DNA of 64,000 nucleotides, from positions 310,001 to 374,000 of the forward strand of contig JAMXDE010000038.1 in assembly GCA_026770025.1 (NCBI GenBank). Reading direction: 5' to 3'. A program made the position numbers and the translations under genes. The stretch is from Craspedostauros australis (lineage: Eukaryota > Bacillariophyta > Bacillariophyceae > Mastogloiales > Achnanthaceae). Under the pieces are notes generated by a model. The model had not been told where the DNA came from and did not search any database. It saw only the letters and a program-made list of their open reading frames with translations. Shown in pieces: positions 44,778 to 56,878 of this stretch (its first letter is position 1; every line of letters begins with the position of its first letter).

Positions 44778-45108
44778 GGCGAATAGCTAACGACGAAAGC
44801 AACAACGGATGACGAGCGATTGTGTATCCATGGCGGCCACGAATTGGTGTTCTGACGAACATGGGACGTCGAACGTGGAACGTGGAGCAACACGATCTTT
44901 GGTGGCCATGGTTCTGTACAACTGCTGGATTTTTGGCGCGAAGCGATTTTAGTCGAGTTAGTCGAAGATATGAATCGTTGGTTCTGAATTGCATCCATTT
45001 GAAGATCAACCATGTTGCCCACAACTCGTATTATTATGCAACCATGATAGAGCAATACACAACTCGATGAGGAGGAGATGAGCATGTTAGAAATCACCGT
45101 CTCTCCTT
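44778..45108. other. Intergenic region upstream of the sulfotransferase
   Basis: A short spacer between the sulfotransferase start and the 3' end of ureG. Nothing else is recognised. Confidence 0.4.
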
Positions 45109-46364
45109 CTAGGGGCTGTAGTTCTCGGTCGCCTCGTTGTACTTCTTGAGAACGAAGGACTCGATTTCGTCGAGGGCAATGCCTTTACGAACAGAAGCGA
45201 ACACTGTGGGTCCTTCCTCGTCTCCCATCGTCACATCGTCGACACCATGCTCATGGTTGTGGCTATGGTCGTGGCCGTGGTCGTGGTTGTGGTCATGATG
45301 GCTCCCGTCGACTCTTGCCGTCGCGCTGCTCCTCATCACCTTTGCGTCGCGGCGCATGACGTCCAAATCAGAACCCACAGCCTCCGCCAAGTCAATCTTA
45401 TTGACGACCAGCAGATCCGACTGCGTGATGCCGGGCCCACCTTTGCGTGGGACCTTGTCCCCGCCCGCAACATCAATGACGTAGATCGTCAGGTCCGCAA
45501 GCTCGCGCGAGAAGTTAGCAGCCAGATTGTCGCCACCGGACTCGCAGAGAATGAGTGGCGCCGCTCCTTTGCCGCCGTTGCTGTCATTTTGCTTGTCCAA
45601 CAGCACCTTCGTCAAGTCTTCGCAAGCGGTGAGATTGGAGGATACGTCTTCTCGGATTGCCTGGTTGCATTGAAAATAGAGAATGTAGAAAAGAGTAGAG
45701 CAGAGTACCGTGGACGATAGGATAAGATTTGCGAACATATGACACCGCGTCAGTGATGATCTCTATTGTTGCGGCGCACTGGCATGTCCATCCCTGCGCT
45801 CTTACGTAGCTGGTCCTTGTGAGCATCGTTCCACTCCACTCCACTCCACAACACAGCAACCATTCTTCGTAAGAGTTGTTGCAGCACAACACTCTTGGAA
45901 TTCGCACGCTGACCACCCATTCATCCAAACCACAATGCCATACTCACCGCGTGCGGGCACCCACCCGTCTCGACTGCACGAATCAGTTCGTGTGGCAAGG
46001 CGTCATGCCGGATGAGGAATTCAGCATCCTCTTGCGTGAAGATGTCGTTTGTCACGACTCCCAACGGGACCTGGGACCGCAAGGCCTTGGTCAATGCCAG
46101 CACCAGCGCCGTCTTGCCCGATCCCACCGGACCGCCAATGCCGACCGTGAATCCTCTGTGATGCCAGTCGTCACGCAGATTGGAGGGTGCGGGCACGAAC
46201 GTGCCTCGGCTTGCGTAGGTGTAATGATTCCGAACTTGCGGGGATGGCAGTTGCGCAGAGATGGCAGAGGAAGCCAAAGCCGGGGCAATCTGCTGGGGTC
46301 GATTCCGTGGCAGGAAGAAAAGTCGTCGTGTGACCGCGGATCGTTGAACGTGCCTGGCAAACAT
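45109..46364 (-). CDS. UREG: Urease accessory GTPase UreG, two exons
   Basis: I join 46364-45948 and 45660-45109 (322 residues) across a 287-bp GT..AG intron of phase 0. The join restores [16 protein letters not shown], the family's nickel-binding CPH segment. The P-loop is GPVGSGKT (78-85), followed by [14 protein letters not shown], and later [18 protein letters not shown] and the GTPase specificity motif VVNKID. UreG hydrolyses GTP and, with UreD/F, loads nickel into urease. About 70 extra residues at the N-terminus are basic and hydroxylated and could be a targeting peptide. A loop at residues 260-278 holds ten His alternating with Asp/Asn; in plant UreG the His-rich part is N-terminal, so the position is unusual. 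No other urease gene lies in the window. Confidence 0.93.
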
Positions 46365-46955
46365 GATGGCGTCGGCTGTGTCAGAAACGAGCGTTGTGGA
46401 TTCAGTTGCGAACGTATAGTAGTTGTGGATGTGCTTACGATGCTGCAGGCACTTAATGAGTGTGTCGCGAGTGTGTGCTCTGCGATTGTGGAGGGTGTTG
46501 GAAGAGAGAGGTGAAGAAGAACGATCTTTTTGTTGTGTTTGTGTTCTGTTTGCGTTCTGTTTGCGGAGTTCGTATCTTTCGGTTTCCAGTCCACTCGCAC
46601 AGTTGAAACAACAAGCATCTATCTTCGTTGAATAGCGTGCGATCTTGTGACGCTCGGGCGAATGTGGATGCTTCTCATGAACATAGACGGTGGGCCAATG
46701 GTCGACGATGGCAATGCTACAGAAGAAGTTGCGGTTGTATTGGTAACATGCGCGGTGAATCCTCTACTGTATGTTATCGCTGATTCACTGCACGCAACAA
46801 CAACTGCGTCCGTCGCCGCGAGACAGATGCACATTTGAATCTAGCAGTGCTCTGTCTGCGTTCGATGTCATGGTACAGATCATCGTAGGCATCTGACATA
46901 TCGCAAATTCGGAAGCATCGTCTACCTGCGCTGATCTGATCTGATCCAGCCAACT
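46365..46955. other. Intergenic region between ureG and the phosphatase gene
   Basis: It contains the ureG upstream region and the 3' side of the MDP-1 gene. No additional gene is recognised. Confidence 0.4.
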
Positions 46956-47750
46956 CTACCCGACGATGTCTCCCGACGGGAACGTTTCGAGACCCGATTC
47001 GAACTGGCGCGACGTGACTCCTCCCGGACAATGCACCACCGTCACGCCCAAGGCAGAAATCTCCTCGCAGTTACCGTACTCGTTGTCCAGAAATAGCATG
47101 TCCTCAAACTTGACGCCCGTGCGCTGAGACAGACGTTCGAAGTGCTTGGCCTTGGACTCGTACGAAATCTCAATGAGCGGTTCCGCGTCTGCGCCCGTGG
47201 ACTTCTTCTCCAGCACATCCTGCAGGGTGAAGGTGCGCTTTCCGAACGTCTGCCCATCGGGGTACCGGATGGTGAACTTGCGCAGCAATTCCAGGGCCCA
47301 CAACGGCGCGTCGGTGCGCGAGGAGACGCCGACCATGGTCTTGGACCATTTGGGATCGGCGTAGAGCTCCTGCATGACTTCGCGGATGTTGCCGAGCAGG
47401 CGGACTGGCTGGTTGCCGTTGGTGAGCATGGTCTTGCCGTCGCCGGAGAGCTTGAAGGGAGAGCCACCACCCGTGGACCATTTGAGTTCGTACATCTCCG
47501 GCTTCCACAGGCAACCGTCCAGATCGAAGACGATGAGCTTCGGCAGCTTCGTGGACGACGAAGACGACGAGGAGGAAGACGAGAACGATGATGCTGCCTC
47601 CTTGAAGTAATCTTCATTGCTGTCAGCTCGCAGCATGGTGCGATCGGCACGGCCCGTCATGGACACGGATCGTGACTGCTGGATCCATGCCTCAGCGCCG
47701 CAAATCATCCCGAAGAATGCGACGAACATGGTGGGCAGGGTCTTGAACAT
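46956..47750 (-). CDS. Magnesium-dependent phosphatase-1 (HAD superfamily)
   Basis: The single-exon gene encodes 264 residues. The HAD motif I reads VFDLDGC with the nucleophile D76 and D78, followed by LWKPEMYEL, which matches the MDP-1 family (DLDYTLWP..). Motif II is VGVSSRTD, and the C-terminal part has DMLFLDNEYGNCEEISALGVTVVHC, with the acidic motif IV. MDP-1 enzymes remove phosphate from protein tyrosine or from glycated-sugar phosphates. The N-terminus is signal-like, with a possible cleavage at EA|WIQQ, and may direct it to the plastid. A run of twelve Ser (about 57-68, with one interruption upstream) links the leader to the enzyme. It is divergently transcribed from IMP4 595 bp away. 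Confidence 0.88.
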   Translation of the reverse strand: MFKTLPTMFVAFFGMICGAEAWIQQSRSVSMTGRADRTMLRADSNEDYFKEAASSFSSSSSSSSSSTKLPKLIVFDLDGCLWKPEMYELKWSTGGGSPFKLSGDGKTMLTNGNQPVRLLGNIREVMQELYADPKWSKTMVGVSSRTDAPLWALELLRKFTIRYPDGQTFGKRTFTLQDVLEKKSTGADAEPLIEISYESKAKHFERLSQRTGVKFEDMLFLDNEYGNCEEISALGVTVVHCPGGVTSRQFESGLETFPSGDIVG

Positions 47751-48345
47751 GATGGCGGTTGTATCTCTTCAGGTTGAAGGAGCGCGAGGCAACGCAAGGA
47801 AATGCGGTGGATTATTGAGGTGAGATGTGTTGAATGGAGCTGGGTCCGAATGAATGTTGTGATGAATGACACGAGGTGCCGATGCTGATTTTGATGTTGA
47901 TACTGATGCGTTCGGTGATCGTGTGCCCAGTGATGGCAGGGACACGTGTGCATGGTTGTGCCAATCCGCAAAATCTTGATGGGTGATTTACATTCGAACT
48001 AATCAAAAGATCGTGTCGATGACACCGTCTGTCATTGGCTCGTCATCTATTCAGCAATTGGTCACAACCAACGAACGCAAAACATAGAAACCAATCCGCA
48101 AACAAGAACAAATGTGAGTCAAGATTCATTGGGACCGACACCGAAATGGAGATGATGCCGTTGGACGTGATGTCTGTGGACGATGACGCAAGTGCCAATA
48201 ATGGAGATGGTATCCAAGCACTCCTGGACTTCCCGAAGAGTACGCGTCCGCATGCCCGCCGACACCGACACCGACACCGACACTGACACATACACAGATT
48301 AGACAGATAGAATAGAATAGAGGATCCCAAGGAGTACCTGCAACC
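47751..48345. promoter_or_regulatory. Divergent intergenic region between MDP-1 and IMP4
   Basis: The two genes point away from each other, so both promoters should lie in these 595 bp. A (CCGACA)n-like tract (about 48258-48289) lies near the IMP4 start. No defined core element can be named. Confidence 0.45.
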
Positions 48346-49236
48346 ATGGCACCCATCGACTCAGCCTCAAGACGCCGCCAAACGCGATTGCGCCGCGAGT
48401 ACATGTACCGCAAGTCGCTGGAAGGACGTGAGAAGGCGACGTACGAACAGAAACGCGTTATCCGCGAGGCCCTGGCATCGGGCAAGCCGCTGCCCACCGA
48501 GGTCCGGGCCTCGTACGACACGTTGCGACAACAGATCGATGCCGAGGACATCACGACGGCCACGCCAAAATCGCACATCGACGATGAGTACGGCGACGCC
48601 GGGTTGATCGAACCGCGCGTGTGCGTCACAACCGCCCGCGAACCCAGCTCGCGCCTCAAGCAGTTCGTCAAGGAGGTCAAGCTGCTTGTTCCCAATTCCG
48701 TGCGCACGAATCGTGGCAACAGCCGCGTCGACGAACTCATGGAGTCCTGCAAGCAGTCCGAATTCACCGACGTCATCATCGTGCAGGAAACGCGCGGTGA
48801 GCCGGATGGATTGGTGGTGTGCCATCTGCCAATGGGACCGACTGCCTTCTTCTCGTTGAGCAACACCGTCATGCGGCACGATCTGGATCCACCGGCAGCG
48901 CCCATGTCGGAGGCTTATCCGCACTTGATCCTGAACAACTTCGAATCGCAGCTGGGCAAACGGGTCGGCAACATCCTCAAGTGTCTGTTCCCCGTGCCGC
49001 GCCATGATTCCAAACGCGTGATCACATTCTCCAATGACAACGACTTCATCTCCTTCCGGCATCACATGTACAGCAAAGCGGCGGCGAATGATTCCGTCAC
49101 GTTGCACGAGGTGGGGCCAAGGTTCGAGATGCGGTTGTATCAAATCCGGCTGGGCACGTTGGATCAGAAGGAGGCAGAGAATGAATACGTGTTGCGGCCG
49201 TACCAAAATACGGCGAATAAACGACAGATGCTGTAG
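48346..49236 (+). CDS. IMP4: U3 snoRNP protein IMP4, Brix domain
   Basis: The single exon encodes 296 residues, close to the usual IMP4 length. The N-terminus (RRREYMYRKSLEGREKATYEQKRVIREAL) follows the family pattern RRxYLYRKSLE. The Brix domain begins near residue 85 (PRVCVTTAREPSSRLKQFVKE) and includes LVPNSVRTNRGN, then ETRGEPDGLVVCHLPMGPTAFF, and ends with VGPRFEMRLYQIRLGTLD. IMP4 is part of the small-subunit processome and supports U3 pairing with pre-rRNA in the nucleolus. The ATG context (CAACCATGGC) is good. Its 3' end faces the mucin-like gene at a distance of 228 bp. Confidence 0.95.
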   Translation: MAPIDSASRRRQTRLRREYMYRKSLEGREKATYEQKRVIREALASGKPLPTEVRASYDTLRQQIDAEDITTATPKSHIDDEYGDAGLIEPRVCVTTAREPSSRLKQFVKEVKLLVPNSVRTNRGNSRVDELMESCKQSEFTDVIIVQETRGEPDGLVVCHLPMGPTAFFSLSNTVMRHDLDPPAAPMSEAYPHLILNNFESQLGKRVGNILKCLFPVPRHDSKRVITFSNDNDFISFRHHMYSKAAANDSVTLHEVGPRFEMRLYQIRLGTLDQKEAENEYVLRPYQNTANKRQML

Positions 49237-49464
49237 TTTGGCATGTCCGTGCATCAGCTTACGCACATAGCACTTCTCTTTCTGTTTCCGTGCATCATTC
49301 ATGTCATACCAGCAGAGTGATACATATTGATACAATTGATGTGTGTTACAATCTCTAGAATAGCATAAAATAGTATGGCAGATCCGCGTTGTGGCTTGCT
49401 TTGCTGCGCTGTGCTCTGAGTGGCTCTCAATACACAAAGTCAACTTGGTATCGAGTAGTCACGC

Positions 49465-52400
49465 TTACGCTGAGAATATGTTCACCCCATCTTGCTCCAA
49501 AAAGGTCTCCTCAGCCTCAGTTGGTGGTTCGGAACCTGCGCTTGGTTGTTCGCTGGGTTCGGACGTGGCTACCCCAACCGTTGGAATTGTCGATGGGGAG
49601 TCCGTTGGTGCAATGGTCGGAGCGATGGTTGGCACCTTCGTGTTCGCGGGAGTTGGAGCGACGGATGACTCCTCAGGCTCCGTCTCTGTTTCATTTGCAT
49701 TGCTTGGGGCAGGTGTTGGTGCCACCATTGTGGCGTTTCGTGCCGTTGGCATGCCGGTTGGCGATGTGGTTGAATTTGCCCCCATCCATGTAGGAGTCGG
49801 CGATTCGCTGGGCATGGCAGTCGATGCTGCTTTGCTAGCCTTGGATGGCCTGCCGGTTGGCGCCGCAGTTCGATTAACTTCCGCAAAAACAGGTGCTTCG
49901 CTTGGAGGATTCGATGACGTCCCATTCAGAAACTCTGATGGCATGCCAGTTGGCGTCGTCGTCGTGCCCATATCTGCAGGAGTAGGTACTGCACTCGATT
50001 CTGTCTCATTCGACGGTGCAAATGGGGCACCAGTGGGTGGGGCGCTCTGCATCGATGGAGATATTGTCGGCGATGCTGTTGTCGTATTCTCCATTGATAG
50101 AATTGGTGTTGGCGCCGATGTTGTAGTCGCATTGGTGGAAATCGGAGCATCGCTTGGTGTCGTGCTTGGTGCTTGGGACAGGGCGCCTTCAGATGGTGTT
50201 GGCATTGACGTCGGGACCTGACTTGGCGTTTCTGTGTCGGCTGTTTCGTTTGCATTACTTGGGGCAGGTGTTGGTGCCACCGTTGTGGCGTTTCGTGCCG
50301 TTGGGATGCCGGTTGGCGATGTGGTTGAATTTGCCCCCATCCTTGTAGGAGTCGGCGATTCGCTGGGCATGGCAGTCGATGCTGCTTTGCTAGCCTTGGA
50401 TGGCATGCCGGTTGGCGCCGCAGTTCGATTAACTTCCGCAAAAACAGGTGCTTCGCTTGGGGGATTCGATGACGTCCCATTCAGAAACTCTGATGGCATG
50501 CCAGTTGGCGTCGTCGTCGTGCCCATATCTGCAGGAGTAGGTACTGCACTCGGTGGACTCGATTCTGTCTCATTCGACGGCGCAAATGGGGCACCAGTGG
50601 GTGGGGCGCTCTGCATCGATGGAGATATTGTCGGCGATGCTGTTGTCGTATTCTCCATTGATAGAATTGGTGTTGGCGCCGATGTTGCAGTCGCATTGGT
50701 GGAAATCGGAGCATCGCTTGGTGTCGTGCTTGGTGCTGGAGACGGGGTGCCTTCAGATGGTGTTGGCATTGACGTCGGGACCTGGCTAGGCATTTCTGTG
50801 TCGGCTGTTGCGTTGACCTCGGTGGGAGTAGGCGCGGATGTCCCTCCAGCTGTCATGTTCGCTGAAGTCGGTCGCATGGTTGGTGCGAATGTGGTTGTGG
50901 AGTTCACGTTGGATGCGACAGTTGGGGCGACAGTTGGAGCTTCTGTCGAAACACCCGCAGTTGTTGGCATTTGTGTTGTGTTGTCGTCTACCATAGTTGG
51001 TGCCGGCGTTTCGGCATTCAATTCTGTTGGTTCCATCGTTGGTGAACCAGTACCATTGTTCCCTTGCAACTGAGTGGGCGCATCGGTTGAGATGTTCATT
51101 GCTGTCGGCAACACCGTCGGCAACATCGATGGCTGCAGTGTTGGACTAGCAGTGGTTATTGATGTGTTGACCGTGGTTGGTGGGCTGGTCATATCTGTTG
51201 AATTGCCGTCTCCGTTACTTGTCGATGGTGCAACCGTCGGTGATTCTGTCCGATCATGGACTGTTGGCTGCACTGAAGGCATGGTAGTTGCTGTGCTGTT
51301 GTCGTCGATCAAGGGTGTTGGACTTGCTGTTGTGTTCATGCTGGTTGGAGCAGAGGTATTTTCGTTGAACATCGATGGAACGGAAGTTGGCATTTCTGTT
51401 GTGTTAGTCATGAATATTGGTGGTGATGTCGGTTCAGCACTGATGGTAGTGGTGCCATTATTCACAACAGTAGTGGGCATACCTGTGCTTTCTCCTGCAT
51501 TGACTGACGTTGTTGGCATTGCCGTCTCTGCAAAAGTTGCATTGGTTGGTGTTGGCGCTGGTGTTGGCGATGATGTTGGAGGTATGCTGGTTGTAGGACC
51601 GCTTGATGGCGTCGAACTTTCGGTTTCGTTGGAATCAACCGTCCCGTTGCCAGCCTGCACTGTTGGCATCATTGTTGGAACCGATGTTGCATTTGCTTCG
51701 ACTGGTGCCTTGGTTGGTGCTTCCGTGCTGTTCGTCTCCAGCGGTGTCACAGTGGGCGTGGCAGTCGCACCCAGACCCGTCTTGTTGCTTTCTGTCGGGA
51801 TCATGGTTGGGCCCGAAGTTGCATTTGAATCAATTGGCATCATCGTTGGAGCCTTGGTGCTGTTCATTTCAGTTGGCATCATGGTTGGACCCGAAGTTGA
51901 ATTTGCATTCACCGGCGTCAAGGTTGGTGCCTTTGTTCTGTTGCTTTCAGTTGGCATTATGGTTGGACCTGAAGTCGCATTCGCATTCACCGGCATCATA
52001 GTTGGCGCCTTTGTACTGTTCATTTCGGTCGGCATCATAGTTGGGCCCGAAGTCGTGTTGGTGTCGACCGGCGTCATCGTTGGTGCCCTTCTGCTGTTCA
52101 TTTCAGTTGGCATCATGGTTGGGCCCGAAGTTGCATTTGAATCAATTGGCATCATCGTTGGAGCCTTGGTGCTGTTCATTTCAGTTGGCACCATGGTTGG
52201 ACCCGAAGTTGAATTTGCATTCACCGGCGTCAAGGTTGGTGTCAGAGTACTGTTGCTTTCAGTTGGCATCATGGTTGGACCTGAGGTCGCATTCGCATTC
52301 ACCGGCATCATAGTTGGCGTCTTTGTACTGTTGCTTTCGGTTGGCATCATGGTTGGACCCGAAGTCGTGTTGGTGTCAACCGGCATCATCGTTGGTGTCT

Positions 52401-55400
52401 TGGTGCTGTTGCCTTCGGTCGGCATCATGGTTGGGCCCGAACTCGCGTTGGTGTCAACCGGCATCATGGTGGGTGCCTTGGTGCTGTTGCTTTCGGTCGG
52501 CATCATGGTTGGACCCGAAGTTGCGTTTGCGTCGACGGGCATCATGGTGGGTGCCTTTGTGCTATTCATATCGGTTGGCATCATGGTTGGACCTGACGTC
52601 GCATTCACGTTCACCGGTGTCATGGTTGGCGCCTTGGTGCTATTCATTTCAGTTGGCATCGTGGTTGGACCTGAGGTTGCATTCACGTTCACCGGCATCA
52701 TGGTTGGATCTGAAGTTGCATTTGCATCAACTGGCATCATGGTTGGAGCCTTGGTGCTATTCATTTCGGTCGGCATCATGGTTGGACCAGACGTTGCATT
52801 CACGTTCACCGGCGTCATGGTTGGGGCCTTTGTACTGTTCATTTCAGTTGGCATCATGGTTGGATCTGAAGTTGCATTTGCATCAACTGGCATCATGGTT
52901 GGTGCCTTTGTGCTGTTACTTTCGGTTGGCATCATCGTTGGACCTGAAGTTGCATTCGCGTCGGCGGGCATCATAGTCGGCGCCTTTGTACTGTTGCTTC
53001 CAGTTGGCATCATGGTTGGACCGGACGTTGCATTCACGTTCACCGGCATCATAGTTGGTGTCTTGGTGCTGTTGCTTTCGGTTGGCATCATAGTTGGACC
53101 CGAAGTTGCATTCACGTTCACCGGCATCATAGTTGGCGACTTTGTACTGTTGCTTTCGGTTGGCATCATGGTTGGACCTGAAGTCGCATTCGCATTCACT
53201 GGCATCATCGTGGGCGCCTTTGTGCTGTTCATTTCAGTTGGCATCATGGTTGGACCCGAAGTTGCATTCGCATTCACCGGCGTCATCGTTGGTGTCTTGG
53301 TGCTATTCATTTCAGTTGGCATCATGGTTGGACCTGAAGTCGCATTCGCATTCACTGGCATCATCGTGGGCGCCTTTGTGCTGTTCATTTCAGTTGGCAT
53401 CATGGTTGGACCCGAAGTTGCATTTGAATCAATTGGCATCATCGTTGGTGTCTTGGTGCTATTCATTTCAGTTGGCATCATGGTTGGACCTGAAGTTGTA
53501 TTCGCATTCACTGGCATCATGGTTGGTGCCTTTGTACTATTCCTTTCGGTTGGCATCATCGTTGGACCTGAAGTTGAATTTGCATCAACTGGCATCATGG
53601 TTGGCGCCATTGTACTGTTGCTTTCAGTTGGCATCATGGTTGGACCGGACGTTGCATTCGCATTCACCGGCATCATCGTGGGCGCCTCGGTATTATTCAT
53701 TTCGGTCGGCATCATGGTCGGCGTCGCGGTCGTGACATTCATCACCGACGGCGCGCCGGTATGATTGAAGATGTTATCATTGTTGGGCGTCGGAAACTGC
53801 GTGAGATTGAGTTCGAAGTTGGTCGCTACCGGAGTCGGCGCCATGGATGCCGTGGGTTGCAGCGTCGTGGCAGATGGCGGGCTGTTATCTACCAAGGGTA
53901 GAACCGCGATGGGTGCCGTGGATTGCACATCCTCCGTCAAGATCTCTTGGAAGCGGCCGACGCGGATGGATTGTTGCATGGCGCTGCCGAAGGCGTCCGC
54001 GTTGATGTTGGCTGTCTCTTCCGTCGTGCGGATCTCGATGGCAGCCGTGACCGTGTGACAGACGTCGTTGGGATTGAAAATGGATCCGGGGCAGACTGTT
54101 GTGGAAAGCGACGTGCATTGGTATGTGCAGAGTTGAAGGGAAGAAGTGAGAAGAGGATGGTGTGAGAGTTGTGCCGCGCCGGTCGACCGATCAATGATGT
54201 TGACAATGCAGACGCAACAAGTCGAACAAAACAACACACAAACCATGCTGCGTACCTGTCGGCTCCATGGAGTCGATGGTCGTCGGCTGCACGAGCCGGG
54301 TCTCCAGCCTGCGCCGTTGCTGCTGCCGCTCGCGGTCTTGCAACGCGTTGCGATGGCTGTTGCGCAGATTTGGAAAGAGCGCCCGCCTTCTGCGTTGCCG
54401 CTGCGGCGAACTGACGAAGGAACCCTGCTGCCACACTTCCTGCGACATGATATCCATGGCGGAGACGAGATCCTGCGTGTAGTCGCTCTCGTTCGTGGTC
54501 TGCGGCAGCATGATGATGTACGCGACCGCAACTTCGATGGTGTTGTTGAAGAAGAAGGGCGCGGCGCTGGGCGATGTTGTGGGTGCCTGCGATGACAGCG
54601 GCGTCGGCTGTTGGGTCTCCATAAAGATGGTCGGGACCGAGACGGGCGACTGCACCGACGGTTGTCTGATGGGCGCCGGCGAGATGGTGGGCGCATCACT
54701 CGGATATGCCGACGGTTGCACGGTGGGTGCGCTGGAATTGGTGATGGTGGGCGCGGGCGTGGCCATCTGCGTGGGCGATGGTGTCGACACGGCGCTCCTG
54801 GATTGATTGACGCCGCTGTCGCTGCTATCGAACAGCCCCAGCAAAAAGACGGCCAGGACGGCGCCGATGACGAGGAAGGCGCAGATGATGGCAATGAGGA
54901 GGTATTGCCGCCGTTTCTGGGTGCGCATGCGCTGCTCCCTGCTCCTCTCGGCCTCCTTGGAGCGGAAGTCCTTGCTCTCCTGATTCTCGACATCCGGAGC
55001 GAACAAGGGAGCGGCGTTGCCCGTTCTGGTCGACATTCCCGCCGCGAAGGTATCGTATCCGTCGGTCTGCTGCGATGCGTTGTCGTTGAATGCACCTTCT
55101 TCGTACTCGTCTTCGTATTCCGACTCTACGCCCTCTCCATCTTCATCTTCATCCTCGTCTTCGTCTTCATCCTCGTACTCAGACTCTTCCTCTCCATCTT
55201 CTTCATCCTCATCGTCCCACTCGCTGCCCTCTTCTCCTTCTTCGTCCTCCCACTCGCTGCCTTCCTCGTCTTCGTCACCCTCCTCATCTTCCCATTCGCT
55301 GCCCTCCTCTTCATCCTCATCGTCCCACTCGCTGCCTTCCTCTTCGTCATCCTCATCCTCGTCATCCTCATCGTCTTCGCCCCACTCGCTGCCTCCCTCG

Positions 55401-55723
55401 CTGCCCTCCTCTTCACTATCATATTCATCATCATACTCATCATCATCCTCGTCATCCTCATCATCTTCGCTCTCCTTGTCATCCTCCACGTAAATGTTGT
55501 CCGACGACTCAGACTCTTCGTCGCCGTTGCTGCTGAGATGGTGGCTGCTGTCGGAGATGCCCAGGATGTGCTGCGAGAAGGGCTGGATGTCCTCCTCCTC
55601 CTCCGACTGCGTGGAATGGATGCTGCCCAACTCATCCACGCTGCCCGTGTTGGTGTCCCAGTCGTTCGTCTGGTTGTTGTTCAGCTTCGTCGTCAGCCGT
55701 TTGATGGCGGAGAGGCGTCGCAT
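49465..55723 (-). CDS. Giant mucin-like single-pass membrane protein, two exons
   Basis: I join 55723-54256 and 54095-49465 (2032 residues) across a 160-bp GT..AG intron of phase 1. The N-terminal 240 residues are highly acidic (long Asp/Glu runs with SEW[ED]DE repeats). A membrane segment (about 272-295, LLIAIICAFLVIGAVLAVFLLG) follows, then an extracellular folded part with CPGSIFNPNDVC. The rest is Thr/Pro/Ser/Met-rich. From about 53742 to 51781 it is a tandem array of a 26-residue unit made of two 13-residue halves, APTMMPVNANATS and GPTMMPTEMNSTK; each half carries one N-glycosylation sequon. A 185-188-residue block near the C-terminus is duplicated in tandem. It is probably a heavily glycosylated cell-surface or frustule-associated protein; that role is inference from composition. 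Confidence 0.85.
49680..50780 (-). repeat. Tandem duplication of about 555 bp in the mucin-like gene
   Basis: Corresponding points are exactly 555 bp apart (for example 49708/50263 and 49940/50495) with very few differences. A 9-bp insertion in the upstream-coordinate copy makes it 564 bp. The frame is kept in both. Confidence 0.9.
51781..53742 (-). repeat. 78-bp minisatellite coding for 26-residue units
   Basis: About 25 units of 78 bp (two related 39-bp halves) are in register with the reading frame. At least one unit has lost a half (around 52690), showing expansion or contraction by 39 bp. Variation between units is mostly conservative (MNST/SNST, VNAN/VDAN/IDSN). Confidence 0.9.
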
Positions 55724-56878
55724 TGTCGTTGTTGCTTGTTGTCGTTACTGATTGTTGTTGATTGTTGATTGTTGTCGTTACTGATTGATGCTAGTGTTGG
55801 CGGACTGGCGGACTTGATTGATGGAAGTTCCTCTGTCACCCTCTCTGTGCTACAAGTTCGATCTGCAGATACTGTGGATGCTCTCGATTGGGCTGCCTCT
55901 GTTGTTCGTCGCAATTCAATGATCGCCTTTGTTGCGGCCGTTGATGGTTGCCGTTTTTTCTATCAAGGATGATCAACTTCGCCTCACTCTACAGATGCTA
56001 TACAACACGACAGTGCAGTATCATCAATGGTCGTTGCCGACGCCGTTCAATACAACAACCAATGGATGCAAGAGAGCGCAGACAGCGAAGAGACGATGCA
56101 CCTCCAACCAACAACGCCACAAACACCAACCACACAACATCGCCACAACCACCAACAACGTGGGCGCCAAACACCCTTGACGAAAATTCCTCCCACCGCC
56201 ACAAACTGCTTCCACGCTTCGCGATGGGATCGTGGAAAAACTGGTCTTGTGTCACGCGTTAGTCGTGTTGCGATTGCCATAAATGTGTCGAGAGACATGT
56301 CTCGTGGGCGCAATCTCATTTAACGCACGGTCATGACGGGAATGAGATTACCGCAAGAAGTCTACGAACGAGACAAGACAGCAACTCCGAGACGCTGCAC
56401 CAACTTTTGCAACTCCACAGATCGATGCGCAACGCTCTTTCCTCTTGACGAGCCTTCATCTCATCTCAGGCAAGATGGTTGTCACAAGGACGATCGGCGC
56501 GGCGATGCCCCAAGGGCCATCTCGCTGTTTGGTCCATTCCACGCATCGCCTTGTTGCGATGATGGCGACTCCGACTGAGGATAGGTCGCACAACAAGTGA
56601 TAGTCATTGTGACACAAAGGTCGACTTGTTCCCGAAAATGCGTTCCGTTTCGGCGCTTTCCTTTCGAGTCGGAGTTGTTGGTTTGGTTGCATGACTGGAA
56701 ATCGTTCTGGGAGCTCGGTATTGGTGCAAAGATGGACAAGGAGGTATAGCAGACGACTCTCCTCCACGTAGAATACTTCCACATGATTTCGATTCAATTT
56801 TCTTCTCATACTACACACGATATTATAATAGTTAGCACTCCAGAAATACCACACATACTCACACGAGTATTGCTCCAG
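55724..56878. other. Intergenic region, no gene recognised
   Basis: It lies upstream of the mucin-like gene and downstream of the first LRR gene. Only short frames are seen (the longest, 132 codons at 56456-56854 minus, has no recognisable features). The first 60 bp after the mucin start contain repeated tgttgttgattgttg units. Confidence 0.4.

Noticed and set aside
51074-53764. An 896-codon plus-strand frame (and 50234-51073) rich in GIMVGPEVAF-like repeats
   Set aside because: It is the antisense of the mucin-like repeat array; a 78-bp unit without stops on the other strand gives a long shadow frame automatically.
54611-55768. Plus-strand frame of 385 codons with hydrophobic repeats
   Set aside because: It is the complement of the Asp/Glu-rich region of the mucin-like gene.
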